Shown one piece after another: positions 1 to 5,673 of a stretch of 6,822 nt of DNA. This DNA is from an archaeon (GTDB taxonomy: Archaea > Methanobacteriota > Methanobacteria > Methanobacteriales > Methanobacteriaceae). The stretch is from NCBI GenBank assembly GCA_024409185.1, contig JAKSUD010000049.1, positions 1 through 6,822 on the forward strand, given 5' to 3'. The notes below the pieces were generated by a model. That model saw only the letters and a list, made by a program, of their open reading frames with translations. It was not told the origin of the DNA and did not search any database. Made by a program: the position numbers and the translations under genes. Each line of letters begins with the position of its first letter. Within the stretch, counting starts at the first letter, position 1.

Positions 1-198
1 CATGCACCTACTACTAAAACGGCTATTGATGATATTGGTCTTAGAATTGTATCTAATATTGTTATGATTGGAACCATTGTAAAAATTACTAAAATTGTAT
101 CTATTGACGCTGCCAAAAAAGCTATTTCAGATACTGTTCCTAAAGGAACTGAAGATAAAAATATCCAAGCTTTTGAAGTGGGTTACAATTTAATTTGA
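1..198 (+). CDS. korC: 2-oxoglutarate (2-oxoacid):ferredoxin oxidoreductase gamma subunit, C-terminal fragment
   Basis: The frame is open from base 1 to a TGA at 196-198 and gives the last 65 residues; the start lies outside the window. The stretch runs through IGLRIVSNIVMIGTIV, then VSIDAAKKAI, then VPKGTEDKNIQAFEVGY. This is the typical end of the gamma subunit, where a helix carries 'N..M.G' and a 'VP.....N..A...G' tail follows. The enzyme is a cytoplasmic thiamine-diphosphate and iron-sulfur complex. In methanogens it makes 2-oxoglutarate from succinyl-CoA, CO2 and reduced ferredoxin. The family call is firm. Choosing KorC over the paralogous pyruvate or 2-oxoisovalerate subunits rests mainly on the following sucC, which supplies succinyl-CoA, so that part is inference. 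Confidence 0.82.
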   Translation, partial: HAPTTKTAIDDIGLRIVSNIVMIGTIVKITKIVSIDAAKKAISDTVPKGTEDKNIQAFEVGYNLI

Positions 199-208
199 TT
201 AATTATTT

Positions 209-230
209 TAAATTTTTATCTTTTTTAATT
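209..230 (+). terminator. T-rich terminator after korC
   Basis: About 15 bases after the korC stop the plus strand has T5 (213-217) and T6 (221-226). Archaeal RNA polymerase commonly stops at such oligo-T runs without needing a stable hairpin. This would separate kor from sucC, although readthrough is possible. Confidence 0.5.
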
Positions 231-240
231 TTCAAGATTA

Positions 241-260
241 TTTAATAATATTTAATAATA
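241..260 (+). repeat. Tandem 10-bp repeat TTTAATAATA x2
   Basis: TTTAATAATA occurs twice back to back in the korC-sucC gap. It is low-complexity AT sequence. It may be a by-product of base composition or a spacer with one helical turn per unit. No function is claimed. Confidence 0.6.
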
Positions 261-304
261 AGTAATTACAAAATAATATTGTGATTAAATATTAAAATGA
301 TTGA

Positions 305-321
305 TTATATTATTTAACTTA
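305..321 (+). promoter_or_regulatory. Candidate core promoter of sucC
   Basis: TTATATTA (305-312) runs into TTTAACTTA (313-321), which ends 31 bases before the sucC ATG. A TATA element here would place the transcription start near 335-340, giving a short leader. The 14-mer TATTATTTAACTTA (308-321) recurs exactly upstream of tpiA. The promoter role is inferred from position and composition. Confidence 0.45.
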
Positions 322-352
322 CTAATCAGTTTTTGTTTAGTGTGGGATATAA

Positions 353-1459
353 ATGAAATTTTTTGAATATAATGCAAAAAGAATTTTTAAAAAAAATGGA
401 ATAAAAATTTTAAATGGTCATGTAGCATATTCTCCTCAAGATGTAATAGAAATAGCTACTGAATTTAATAAACCAGTTGCTATTAAATCTCAAGTTCTTG
501 TAGGTGGAAGAGGTAAAGCTGGAGGTATTAAGTTTGCAGATAACCCTGGTGAAGCTTTCGCTGTTGCTGATGAATTATTAGATATGGATATTAAAGGAGA
601 AAGGGTAAAACACTTATTAATTGAAGAAAAAGCAAATATACAAAAAGAATTCTTTGTAAGTGTTTCTACTGATAGATCTACTCAAAAACCAGTTATTATG
701 GCTTGTGGTGAAGGTGGAGTAGAAATTGAAGAATTAGCTAAAACTAATCCTGAAAAAATTATTATTTATCATGTTGATCCTTTAAAAGAATTTTTACCTT
801 ATGAAGCACGTGAAATTGCTCGTAAAATGGATGTTGGTTCTGAATTAGTTTCATCTATTGGTTCTATTATTTGGAAACTTTATAATGTTTATCAAAATTA
901 TGATGCAGAAATTGCTGAGATTAATCCACTTATTTTAACTGATGAAGGATTAATTGCAGCTGATGCTAAATTAGAAATTGAAGATGATGCTTTATTCCGT
1001 CATCAAGATTTAGTAGAACTTAATTATTATAAGAAAAAAGAATTTGCTTTTGTTAAGTTAGATGGGGATATTGCTGTTATTGGTAATGGTGCTGGTTTAA
1101 CTTTAACTGGTATGGATATGATTAAGTTATTCGGTGGAAAACCTGCTACTTTCTTAGATATTGGTGGGGGGGCTTCTGATGAAGTTATTAAAAAAGCTTT
1201 AAGCTTAGTTTTAAACTATGCTCCCGTAAAAGTAGTTTTCCTTAATGTTCTTGGTGGAATTACAAGAGCGGATGATGTTGCAAGAGGAGTTATTTCTGCA
1301 CTTGAATCATCTAAACGTAAAATTAATATTGTAATTCGTTTAACTGGAACTAATGAAGAAGAAGGTCAAAGACTTCTTGAAGAAGCTGGAATTCCATATG
1401 AAACTTCAATGGAAAAAGCAGCTAAAAAAGCAGTTGAAATTTGTAATAGCTTAGAATAG
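353..1459 (+). CDS. sucC: Succinyl-CoA synthetase (ADP-forming) beta subunit
   Basis: It encodes the beta chain of succinate-CoA ligase, which makes succinyl-CoA from succinate, CoA and ATP in the cytoplasm with the alpha chain SucD (not in this window). An N-terminal ATP-grasp domain is seen: KSQVLVGGRGKAGGIK at 45-60, EIAEINPL at 186-193 (metal-binding region) and DAKLEIEDDALFRH at 204-217. A C-terminal CoA-ligase domain follows, with GNGAGLTLTGMD at 244-255, FLDIGGGA at 267-274, NVLGGITRADDVA at 298-310 and the TGTNEEEG loop at 331-338. At 368 residues it is full length for the family. The ATG at 353 begins a typical MKFFEYNAKRIF terminus; the preceding AGTGTGGGAT (339-348) is a weak Shine-Dalgarno. 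Following kor, it probably feeds 2-oxoglutarate synthesis. A G7 run at 1166-1172 is unusual here. Confidence 0.95.
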   Translation: MKFFEYNAKRIFKKNGIKILNGHVAYSPQDVIEIATEFNKPVAIKSQVLVGGRGKAGGIKFADNPGEAFAVADELLDMDIKGERVKHLLIEEKANIQKEFFVSVSTDRSTQKPVIMACGEGGVEIEELAKTNPEKIIIYHVDPLKEFLPYEAREIARKMDVGSELVSSIGSIIWKLYNVYQNYDAEIAEINPLILTDEGLIAADAKLEIEDDALFRHQDLVELNYYKKKEFAFVKLDGDIAVIGNGAGLTLTGMDMIKLFGGKPATFLDIGGGASDEVIKKALSLVLNYAPVKVVFLNVLGGITRADDVARGVISALESSKRKINIVIRLTGTNEEEGQRLLEEAGIPYETSMEKAAKKAVEICNSLE

Positions 1460-1486
1460 CTATTATATTTTCTTTTTTTATTTTTT
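1444..1486 (+). terminator. Hairpin plus T-tracts at the end of sucC
   Basis: TAATAGC (1444-1450) pairs perfectly with GCTATTA (1459-1465) around an 8-base loop, so the stem includes the end of the sucC coding sequence and its TAG stop (1457-1459). T7 (1473-1479) and T6 (1481-1486) follow closely. The arrangement resembles an intrinsic terminator. The T-tracts alone would suffice in archaea. Confidence 0.55.
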
Positions 1487-1545
1487 AAAACATAAATAAT
1501 ACTTTTTTATTATTTTTTATTACTATAGTTTTATAATATTTTTTA

Positions 1546-1571
1546 TTTCTTTTTAAAATTTCTTTTTAAAA
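1546..1571 (+). repeat. Tandem 13-bp repeat in the sucC-taw1 gap
   Basis: TTTCTTTTTAAAA is present twice without a gap (1546-1558 and 1559-1571) in the 178-base space between the convergent genes. It provides more T-tracts on the plus strand and is probably part of a redundant termination zone. Confidence 0.5.
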
Positions 1572-1585
1572 TAAATTTTTTATTA

Positions 1586-1616
1586 TTTTAAATTTAATTT
1601 TCTAAATTTAAAAAAG
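1586..1616 (-). terminator. 11-bp inverted repeat and T6, probable taw1 terminator
   Basis: TTTTAAATTTA (1586-1596) and TAAATTTAAAA (1603-1613) form a perfect 11-bp inverted repeat with a 6-base loop. Read on the minus strand, a T6 run (complement of 1610-1615) lies about 22 bases past the taw1 stop. The repeat could act in both directions between the convergent sucC and taw1. The stem is pure A/T, so its stability as RNA is limited. Confidence 0.45.
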
Positions 1617-1637
1617 TTTAAGTGTGTTGATGTTAAT

Positions 1638-2552
1638 TTACTCAAGAAGTACAACACGACTTATTTCAGATTCATTTGTTAATTCTCTTCCAGTGTAATC
1701 TGCGATTTCTTGTGCGAAATTAACTACTTCATCAAAACTTGGCATATTATCTAAAGTTAATCTTTCTCTTGAAGATCCAACACACATATATGCTTTAATT
1801 TCAATGAATTTAGGGTTTGCTTTATTGATTAATTTTCCATAACCTTCAGCATCAAACATGTTTTTACCTTTAACGCAGGTTGTACGTACTGCTGTACGGG
1901 AGTCAAAACTATTCATTAATTCAAGAGTATCATTTAAACGAGTCCAACCATCGTTTATTTGAGGGTTACATACATCAACATATGTTTTCTCATCAGGAGC
2001 ATCTAAGGAAACATATAGTTGATATGGTTCGTTTTCAAGGTTTGCTAATTTTTCAACATACATTCCATTAGTTACAAGAAAAGTAGTAAAATCTTGACGA
2101 TTAAATTCTCCAATCAATTCATCAATTTCTGGATAAAGTGTTGGTTCTCCTGCAAGAGAAATTGCAGCATTTGTTGGTCTTTTTGACTCTTCAAGCTTTT
2201 TCTTATCTGCTTTTGGATTTCCACCAAAACCACAAAGAAGATTGTTTTGAGCAGCTATTGCACCTTCTATGATTGTTTTAGGGTCATCAGAATCTCCTTC
2301 CCATTCGGTTCTAGTTTGACTCAAATCTCTCCAACAAAATGAACATTTTTGATGACAGAATGGAATTGCCGGCGCCATTTGAAGACATCTATGAGATTCT
2401 ATTCCATAGAATTTTTCTTTATAACAGACTCCTTCATTTAACATACTTTTTTTGGTCCAATGACAGATTTTAGCAGCTGCATGACCATGTTCTCCTACGA
2501 ATCTGTATCCACTATACTCTAATTTTGCTTGTTCTTCTTTTGTAAATGCCAT
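1638..2552 (-). CDS. taw1: Archaeal TYW1-type 4-demethylwyosine synthase (radical SAM)
   Basis: The enzyme condenses N1-methylguanosine-37 of tRNA-Phe with pyruvate to form 4-demethylwyosine, the tricyclic core of wyosine bases that stabilise codon pairing. Numbered from the ATG at 2552 (304 residues), the radical-SAM triad is C66, C70 and C73 in FCHQKCSFCWRD. A second triad C30, C43 and C56, spaced 13 and 13, would hold the additional [4Fe-4S] cluster known in the Methanocaldococcus enzyme. AISLAGEPTLYPEIDELI supplies the SAM-binding segment, and FLVTNGMY, LYVSLDAPDEKTY and EIKAYMCVGSSRERL follow as in this family. No flavodoxin domain is present, as expected in archaea. A TTG nine bases upstream (2559-2561) could also start it; I prefer the ATG because it has TTGATT at suitable spacing. 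It is a single gene, convergent with sucC and divergent from tpiA. Confidence 0.93.
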   Translation of the reverse strand: MAFTKEEQAKLEYSGYRFVGEHGHAAAKICHWTKKSMLNEGVCYKEKFYGIESHRCLQMAPAIPFCHQKCSFCWRDLSQTRTEWEGDSDDPKTIIEGAIAAQNNLLCGFGGNPKADKKKLEESKRPTNAAISLAGEPTLYPEIDELIGEFNRQDFTTFLVTNGMYVEKLANLENEPYQLYVSLDAPDEKTYVDVCNPQINDGWTRLNDTLELMNSFDSRTAVRTTCVKGKNMFDAEGYGKLINKANPKFIEIKAYMCVGSSRERLTLDNMPSFDEVVNFAQEIADYTGRELTNESEISRVVLLE

Positions 2553-2747
2553 AATAATCAATTTATAATAGTTAATTAATTTTTTATTGTTAAGATTTTA
2601 TTGTTGTGAATTTTTAATTTTTGTAACTAAATTTTAATTTATAACTAATTAATATTTTTAGTATTTTAAATATAATTAAAGATAAATAATTTATTGTAAA
2701 TTAAATTATATTTATTGTATTATTTAACTTAAATTAATAATCTTAAA

Positions 2748-2759
2748 TTAACTTAAATA
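2748..2759 (+). promoter_or_regulatory. Candidate core promoter of tpiA
   Basis: TTAACTTA (2748-2755) overlaps CTTAAATA (2752-2759), a reasonable archaeal TATA box. Counting about 26 bases from its centre puts the transcription start near 2781-2784 and leaves a leader of about 12-15 bases containing only the ribosome binding site. The placement is inferred. Confidence 0.45.
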
Positions 2760-2785
2760 ATAATTATTAAAATTAATAATATTGA

Positions 2786-2791
2786 GAGTGA
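2786..2791 (+). promoter_or_regulatory. Ribosome binding site of tpiA
   Basis: GAGTGAT ends five bases before the ATG. GTGAT is complementary to the archaeal 16S 3' end (AUCACCUCCU), and it supports the start at 2796. Confidence 0.6.
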
Positions 2792-2795
2792 TTTT

Positions 2796-3473
2796 ATGTC
2801 TAAACTTAATGCTCCTGTTGTAATATTAAATTTTAAAACTTATTTAGAATCAAGTGGAGATAAAGCTTTAGAATTAGCTAAAGCTTTAGAAAGTGCAGCT
2901 GAAGAATCTGGTGTAACTATGGTTGCTGCACCTCAAGCTATTGATATTTATAGAATTAAAGATGAAACAAATATTCCTGTTTTATCTCAACATATTGATG
3001 CAGTTTCTCCAGGTGGACATACTGGAAGTAACTTATTTGAAAGTTTTGTATCTGCAGAAATTGATGGAAGTTTATTAAATCATTCAGAATGTAGAATGAC
3101 TCTTGCAGATATTGCAGAAATTGTTAAAAAATTTGATGGAGAAAATCTTATTTCCTGTGTTTGTACTAATAATGTAGAAACAAGTGTTGCTGCAGCTACT
3201 TTAAACCCAACTTATGTTGCTGTTGAACCACCTGAACTTATTGGTACTGGAATTCCTGTATCTCAAGCAGAACCTGAAGTTGTTGAAGGTACTGTTTCTA
3301 AAGTTAAAGCTATTAATAAGGACATTCAAGTTCTTTGTGGAGCAGGTATCTCTACTGGTGATGATATGGCTGCTGCAATGGAATTAGGTGCTGAAGGTGT
3401 TCTTTTAGCATCAGGAATTATTAAAGCAGAAAGTCCTAAAGATGCTTTATTGGATTTAGTAAGTAAAATCTAG
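2796..3473 (+). CDS. tpiA: Triosephosphate isomerase, archaeal type
   Basis: It interconverts dihydroxyacetone phosphate and glyceraldehyde-3-phosphate in glycolysis/gluconeogenesis; in an autotrophic methanogen the main flow is towards hexose synthesis. At 225 residues it has the short archaeal length, about 25 below the bacterial and eukaryotic enzymes. Visible active-site elements are N12 and K14 in LNFKTY, H96 in LLNHSECR, and the catalytic E144 in VAVEPPELIGTG, which starts the flexible phosphate-gripping loop. LCGAGI at 180-185 and GVLLASGI at 201-208 give the remaining phosphate-binding turns of the TIM barrel. The start is backed by a GTGAT ribosome binding site. pgk lies 138 bases downstream in the same direction; the two act in neighbouring steps but probably have separate promoters, since TATA-like boxes lie between them. 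Confidence 0.96.
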   Translation: MSKLNAPVVILNFKTYLESSGDKALELAKALESAAEESGVTMVAAPQAIDIYRIKDETNIPVLSQHIDAVSPGGHTGSNLFESFVSAEIDGSLLNHSECRMTLADIAEIVKKFDGENLISCVCTNNVETSVAAATLNPTYVAVEPPELIGTGIPVSQAEPEVVEGTVSKVKAINKDIQVLCGAGISTGDDMAAAMELGAEGVLLASGIIKAESPKDALLDLVSKI

Positions 3474-3520
3474 TCTTGTTTATTAAATTTATTTAATTAA
3501 CTCAGATTAGTTACATTATA

Positions 3521-3577
3521 TTTATATCTATTTAAATCAAATTTATTTATATCATAAGTGGATTTTTATTAAACTTA
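3521..3577 (+). promoter_or_regulatory. Candidate promoter region of pgk
   Basis: Two copies of the TATA-like octamer TTTATATC (3521-3528 and 3546-3553) lie in the tpiA-pgk gap. TAAACTTA (3570-3577), one mismatch from the TTAACTTA element of sucC and tpiA, follows 35-42 bases before the ATG. The nearer TTTATATC predicts a start near 3576, and the TAAACTTA element would predict one near 3600. Which is used cannot be decided from sequence. No strong T-tract terminates tpiA before this point, so readthrough transcription is also plausible. Confidence 0.4.
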
Positions 3578-3611
3578 TATTATTATCTAGATTATTTTCG
3601 AGTGTTTTAAA

Positions 3612-4853
3612 ATGAGTGAAAGTATAAAAAGATTTAATACAATTGATGATTTCGATGTAAATGGTAAAACAGTTCTTATTAGAGTAGATATTAATGCTCC
3701 TGTTGACCCAAATTCTGGAATTATTTTAGATGATACTAGAATGAAATTACATGCAGAAACTATCAAAGAATTATCTATGAAAGGTGCAAAAACTGTTGTT
3801 TTAGCGCATCAAAGCCGTCCAGGTAAAAATGACTTTACTACTTTAGAACAACATGCTGTTGTTTTATCTAAAGCTCTTGGTTTAGAAGTTAAATATGTTG
3901 ATTCATTATTCTCTTCAAAAGCAAGAGAAGCTATTTTAGCTTTAGAACCCGGTCAAATTTTACTTCTTGAAAATGCAAGATTCTTTGCTGAAGAGACTTT
4001 AAAAAGACCTGCTAAAGAGCAAGCAAATTCTATTTTAGTTAAAAAATTATCTCCTTTAATAGATTTATATATTAATGATGCTTTTGCAGCAGCTCATAGA
4101 TCTCAAACTTCTTTAGTTGGATTTACAGTAACAACTCCTGCTGCTGCAGGTAGAGTTATGGAGAAAGAATTAAATGTTATGTATGCTGCTTTAGAAAATG
4201 TTCAAAAACCATGTGTTTTTGTTTTAGGTGGAATGAAAGCAGATGACTCAATTATGGTTACTGAAAATGTTTTAGATAATGGTACTGCAGACTATGTTTT
4301 AGTAACTGGTCTTGTAGCAAATATCTTCCTTTGGGCAGCAGGTTATGATATTAAATCTAAAAACAAAAACTTTATTATATCTAGAGGATATCGTGAAATG
4401 GTTGATAAATGTGAAGAGCTTATCGAAAGATTTGGTGATAAAATCGTTTATCCTAAAGATGTAGCTGTTGATGTTTTAGGTGATAGGGCAGATGTTCCTA
4501 TTGATAATATTCCAGATGCTTCTATTTTTGATATAGGAAGAAATTCACTAGTTGAATATTCTAAATTAATTCGTGAAGCAAAAACTATATTTGCAAATGG
4601 TCCTGCAGGAGTATTTGAAGATCCTAAATTTGCAATTGGTACTGAAGATATAATTAATGCGATTGCATCTTCTGAAGGATTCTCAATTATTGGTGGAGGA
4701 CATATTGCAGCTGCTACTGTTAGTATGGGCTATGGTGATAAGATGGACCATATTAGTAGTGGTGGAGGAACTTCAATTAACTTACTTGCAGGTAAAAAAT
4801 TACCTGTTGTTGAAGCATTAACAGAATCTATGGAATTATTTAATAAAGAATAA
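3612..4853 (+). CDS. pgk: Phosphoglycerate kinase, archaeal type
   Basis: It transfers phosphate between 1,3-bisphosphoglycerate/ADP and 3-phosphoglycerate/ATP in the cytoplasm; with tpiA it belongs to the gluconeogenic trunk. Its 413 residues match the archaeal family. N-domain substrate contacts: VLIRVDINAP at 21-30 (D26, N28), R43, HQSRP at 66-70, LLLENARF at 117-124 and INDAFAAAHRSQTS at 154-167 (R163). C-domain nucleotide elements: GGMKADDS at 206-213 (K209), DIGRNS at 307-312, NGPAGVFE at 329-336, and GGGH at 361-364 where bacterial enzymes usually have GGGD. SSGGGTS at 382-388 is the conserved C-terminal glycine loop. The ATG is preceded by AGTG (3601-3604), a weak Shine-Dalgarno. Nothing appears truncated. 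It converges on thiE. Confidence 0.96.
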   Translation: MSESIKRFNTIDDFDVNGKTVLIRVDINAPVDPNSGIILDDTRMKLHAETIKELSMKGAKTVVLAHQSRPGKNDFTTLEQHAVVLSKALGLEVKYVDSLFSSKAREAILALEPGQILLLENARFFAEETLKRPAKEQANSILVKKLSPLIDLYINDAFAAAHRSQTSLVGFTVTTPAAAGRVMEKELNVMYAALENVQKPCVFVLGGMKADDSIMVTENVLDNGTADYVLVTGLVANIFLWAAGYDIKSKNKNFIISRGYREMVDKCEELIERFGDKIVYPKDVAVDVLGDRADVPIDNIPDASIFDIGRNSLVEYSKLIREAKTIFANGPAGVFEDPKFAIGTEDIINAIASSEGFSIIGGGHIAAATVSMGYGDKMDHISSGGGTSINLLAGKKLPVVEALTESMELFNKE

Positions 4854-4874
4854 TTTTATATAATGATTTTATTC

Positions 4875-4926
4875 TTTTTACTTTTTTTATTTTTTAAACA
4901 TTTTTTAGATTTATTTTTTCTTTTTT
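4875..4926 (+). terminator. Multiple T-tract terminator after pgk
   Basis: Starting some 20 bases past the pgk stop, the plus strand carries T5 (4875-4879), T7 (4882-4888), T6 (4890-4895), T6 (4901-4906), T6 (4914-4919) and T6 (4921-4926). This is a strong archaeal oligo-T termination zone. The signal is one-sided: the minus strand has no T5 or longer run in the same gap. Confidence 0.65.
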
Positions 4927-4962
4927 ATAATAATTATTTAGCTATTTTTTATTTATTTTTTT

Positions 4963-4979
4963 AAATTTAGTCTAAATTT
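4963..4979. repeat. Inverted repeat over the thiE stop codon
   Basis: AAATTTAG (4963-4970) and CTAAATTT (4972-4979) are perfectly inverted around a single T. As RNA they give a 7-bp all-A/T stem with a 3-base loop that includes the thiE stop (4967-4969). No T-run follows on the minus strand, so it is not a classical terminator. It could protect an mRNA 3' end or simply reflect composition. Confidence 0.45.
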
Positions 4980-5593
4980 TTATAAATTTCTTTTAATTTT
5001 TGACTAGCTACTTTTGGATTATTAGCATTCATAATTGCACTTACTACTGAAAAACCAGCTATTTTTGTATTTTTAAGTTGATGTGCATTGTCTAAATTAA
5101 TACCACCAATAGCTACTGTTGGGATATTAATAGATTTTGTGATGTTTTTTAAAGTCTCTATTGAAACATCATTTGCATCATTTTTAGTTGATGTTGTAAA
5201 AATAGCCCCTACTCCTAAATAGTCTGCACCATCTTCTTTTGCTTTTTTAGCTTCTTCAAGAATATGTGCTGAAACGCCTAATATTTTATTTGGGCCTATA
5301 AGTTTTCTTGCTATTTGAGTAGGCATATCCTCTTGTCCAACATGAACTCCATCTGCATCAATAGCTAATGCAATATCAATTCTATCATTAATTATTAAAG
5401 GAACATTATATTTTTTAGTAATTTCTTTTACTTTCCTTGCAATATTATAGAATTCTTGAGTGCTTGCTGTTTTTTCACGGAGTTGTATAAGTGTAACTCC
5501 ACCTTTAATAGATTCTTCGATTATATTTAAAAACTCTTGTTCTGTTCTGTCTTTTCTATCAGTAACTAAATATAGTGAATAGTCAGTTTCCAT
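4967..5593 (-). CDS. thiE: Thiamine-phosphate synthase
   Basis: It joins HMP-pyrophosphate and hydroxyethylthiazole phosphate to make thiamine phosphate, releasing pyrophosphate. The 208 residues form the expected TIM barrel: YLVTDR at 8-13, IQLREK at 36-41 (pyrophosphate/pyrimidine contacts), LIINDR at 66-71, DGVHVGQEDMP at 81-91, GADYLGVGAIFTTSTK at 122-137, AIGGI at 161-165 and VVSAI at 183-187. All are canonical. The ATG at 5593 has GTGAT (5597-5601, complement) four bases upstream. It is the second gene of a minus-strand pair, 80 bases after thiM with no T-tract between them, so cotranscription is likely. The pairing with thiM shows use of salvaged or separately made thiazole. Many methanogens instead use ThiN fused to ThiD for this step, so redundancy elsewhere in the genome is possible. 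Confidence 0.95.
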   Translation of the reverse strand: METDYSLYLVTDRKDRTEQEFLNIIEESIKGGVTLIQLREKTASTQEFYNIARKVKEITKKYNVPLIINDRIDIALAIDADGVHVGQEDMPTQIARKLIGPNKILGVSAHILEEAKKAKEDGADYLGVGAIFTTSTKNDANDVSIETLKNITKSINIPTVAIGGINLDNAHQLKNTKIAGFSVVSAIMNANNPKVASQKLKEIYKNLD

Positions 5594-5596
5594 TTT

Positions 5597-5601
5597 ATCA
5601 C
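5597..5601 (-). promoter_or_regulatory. Ribosome binding site of thiE
   Basis: On the minus strand GTGAT precedes AAA and the ATG at 5593 by short spacing. It matches the archaeal anti-Shine-Dalgarno and fixes this start. Confidence 0.55.
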
Positions 5602-5622
5602 AGTTTATATGTTAATTATGTG

Positions 5623-5670
5623 TTATTAATATTATTAAAATTATTAATTATTATTAATATTATAATATTA
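5623..5670. repeat. Repeats and 16-bp palindrome between thiM and thiE
   Basis: TTATTAATATTAT occurs at 5623-5635 and 5651-5663. TAATATTATAATATTA (5655-5670) is a perfect 16-bp palindrome just after the thiM stop. All of it is A/T only, so chance is a serious alternative to a processing or regulatory role within the thiM-thiE transcript. Confidence 0.45.
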
Positions 5671-5673
5671 TTT

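Larger units (their letters stand above)
2553..2795. other. Divergent intergenic region taw1/tpiA
   Basis: The longest gap in the window, 243 bases and almost all A/T, separates the starts of taw1 (-) and tpiA (+). It must contain both promoters. Direct repeats visible on the plus strand are TAACTAA (2624-2630, 2642-2648), TTTATTGTA (2690-2698, 2711-2719; 21 bases apart) and CTTAAATTAA (2728-2737, 2742-2751), with a third partial copy CTTAAAT at 2752. I see no coding region or structured RNA. The taw1 promoter cannot be placed with confidence. Confidence 0.6.

Noticed and set aside
199..352. Small gene or ncRNA between korC and sucC
   Set aside because: No start with a ribosome binding site and sustained frame, and no G/C-containing stems. 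Only T-tracts, a short tandem repeat and a promoter candidate are seen.
1880..2071. A 63-codon open frame on the plus strand inside taw1
   Set aside because: It is antisense to a well-conserved radical-SAM gene, has no ribosome binding site that I can see, and its translation shows no recognisable motif.
2553..2561. TTG start for taw1, nine bases upstream of the ATG
   Set aside because: Possible in archaea, but the ATG at 2552 is a better codon and has TTGATT at suitable spacing. The three added residues are not informative.
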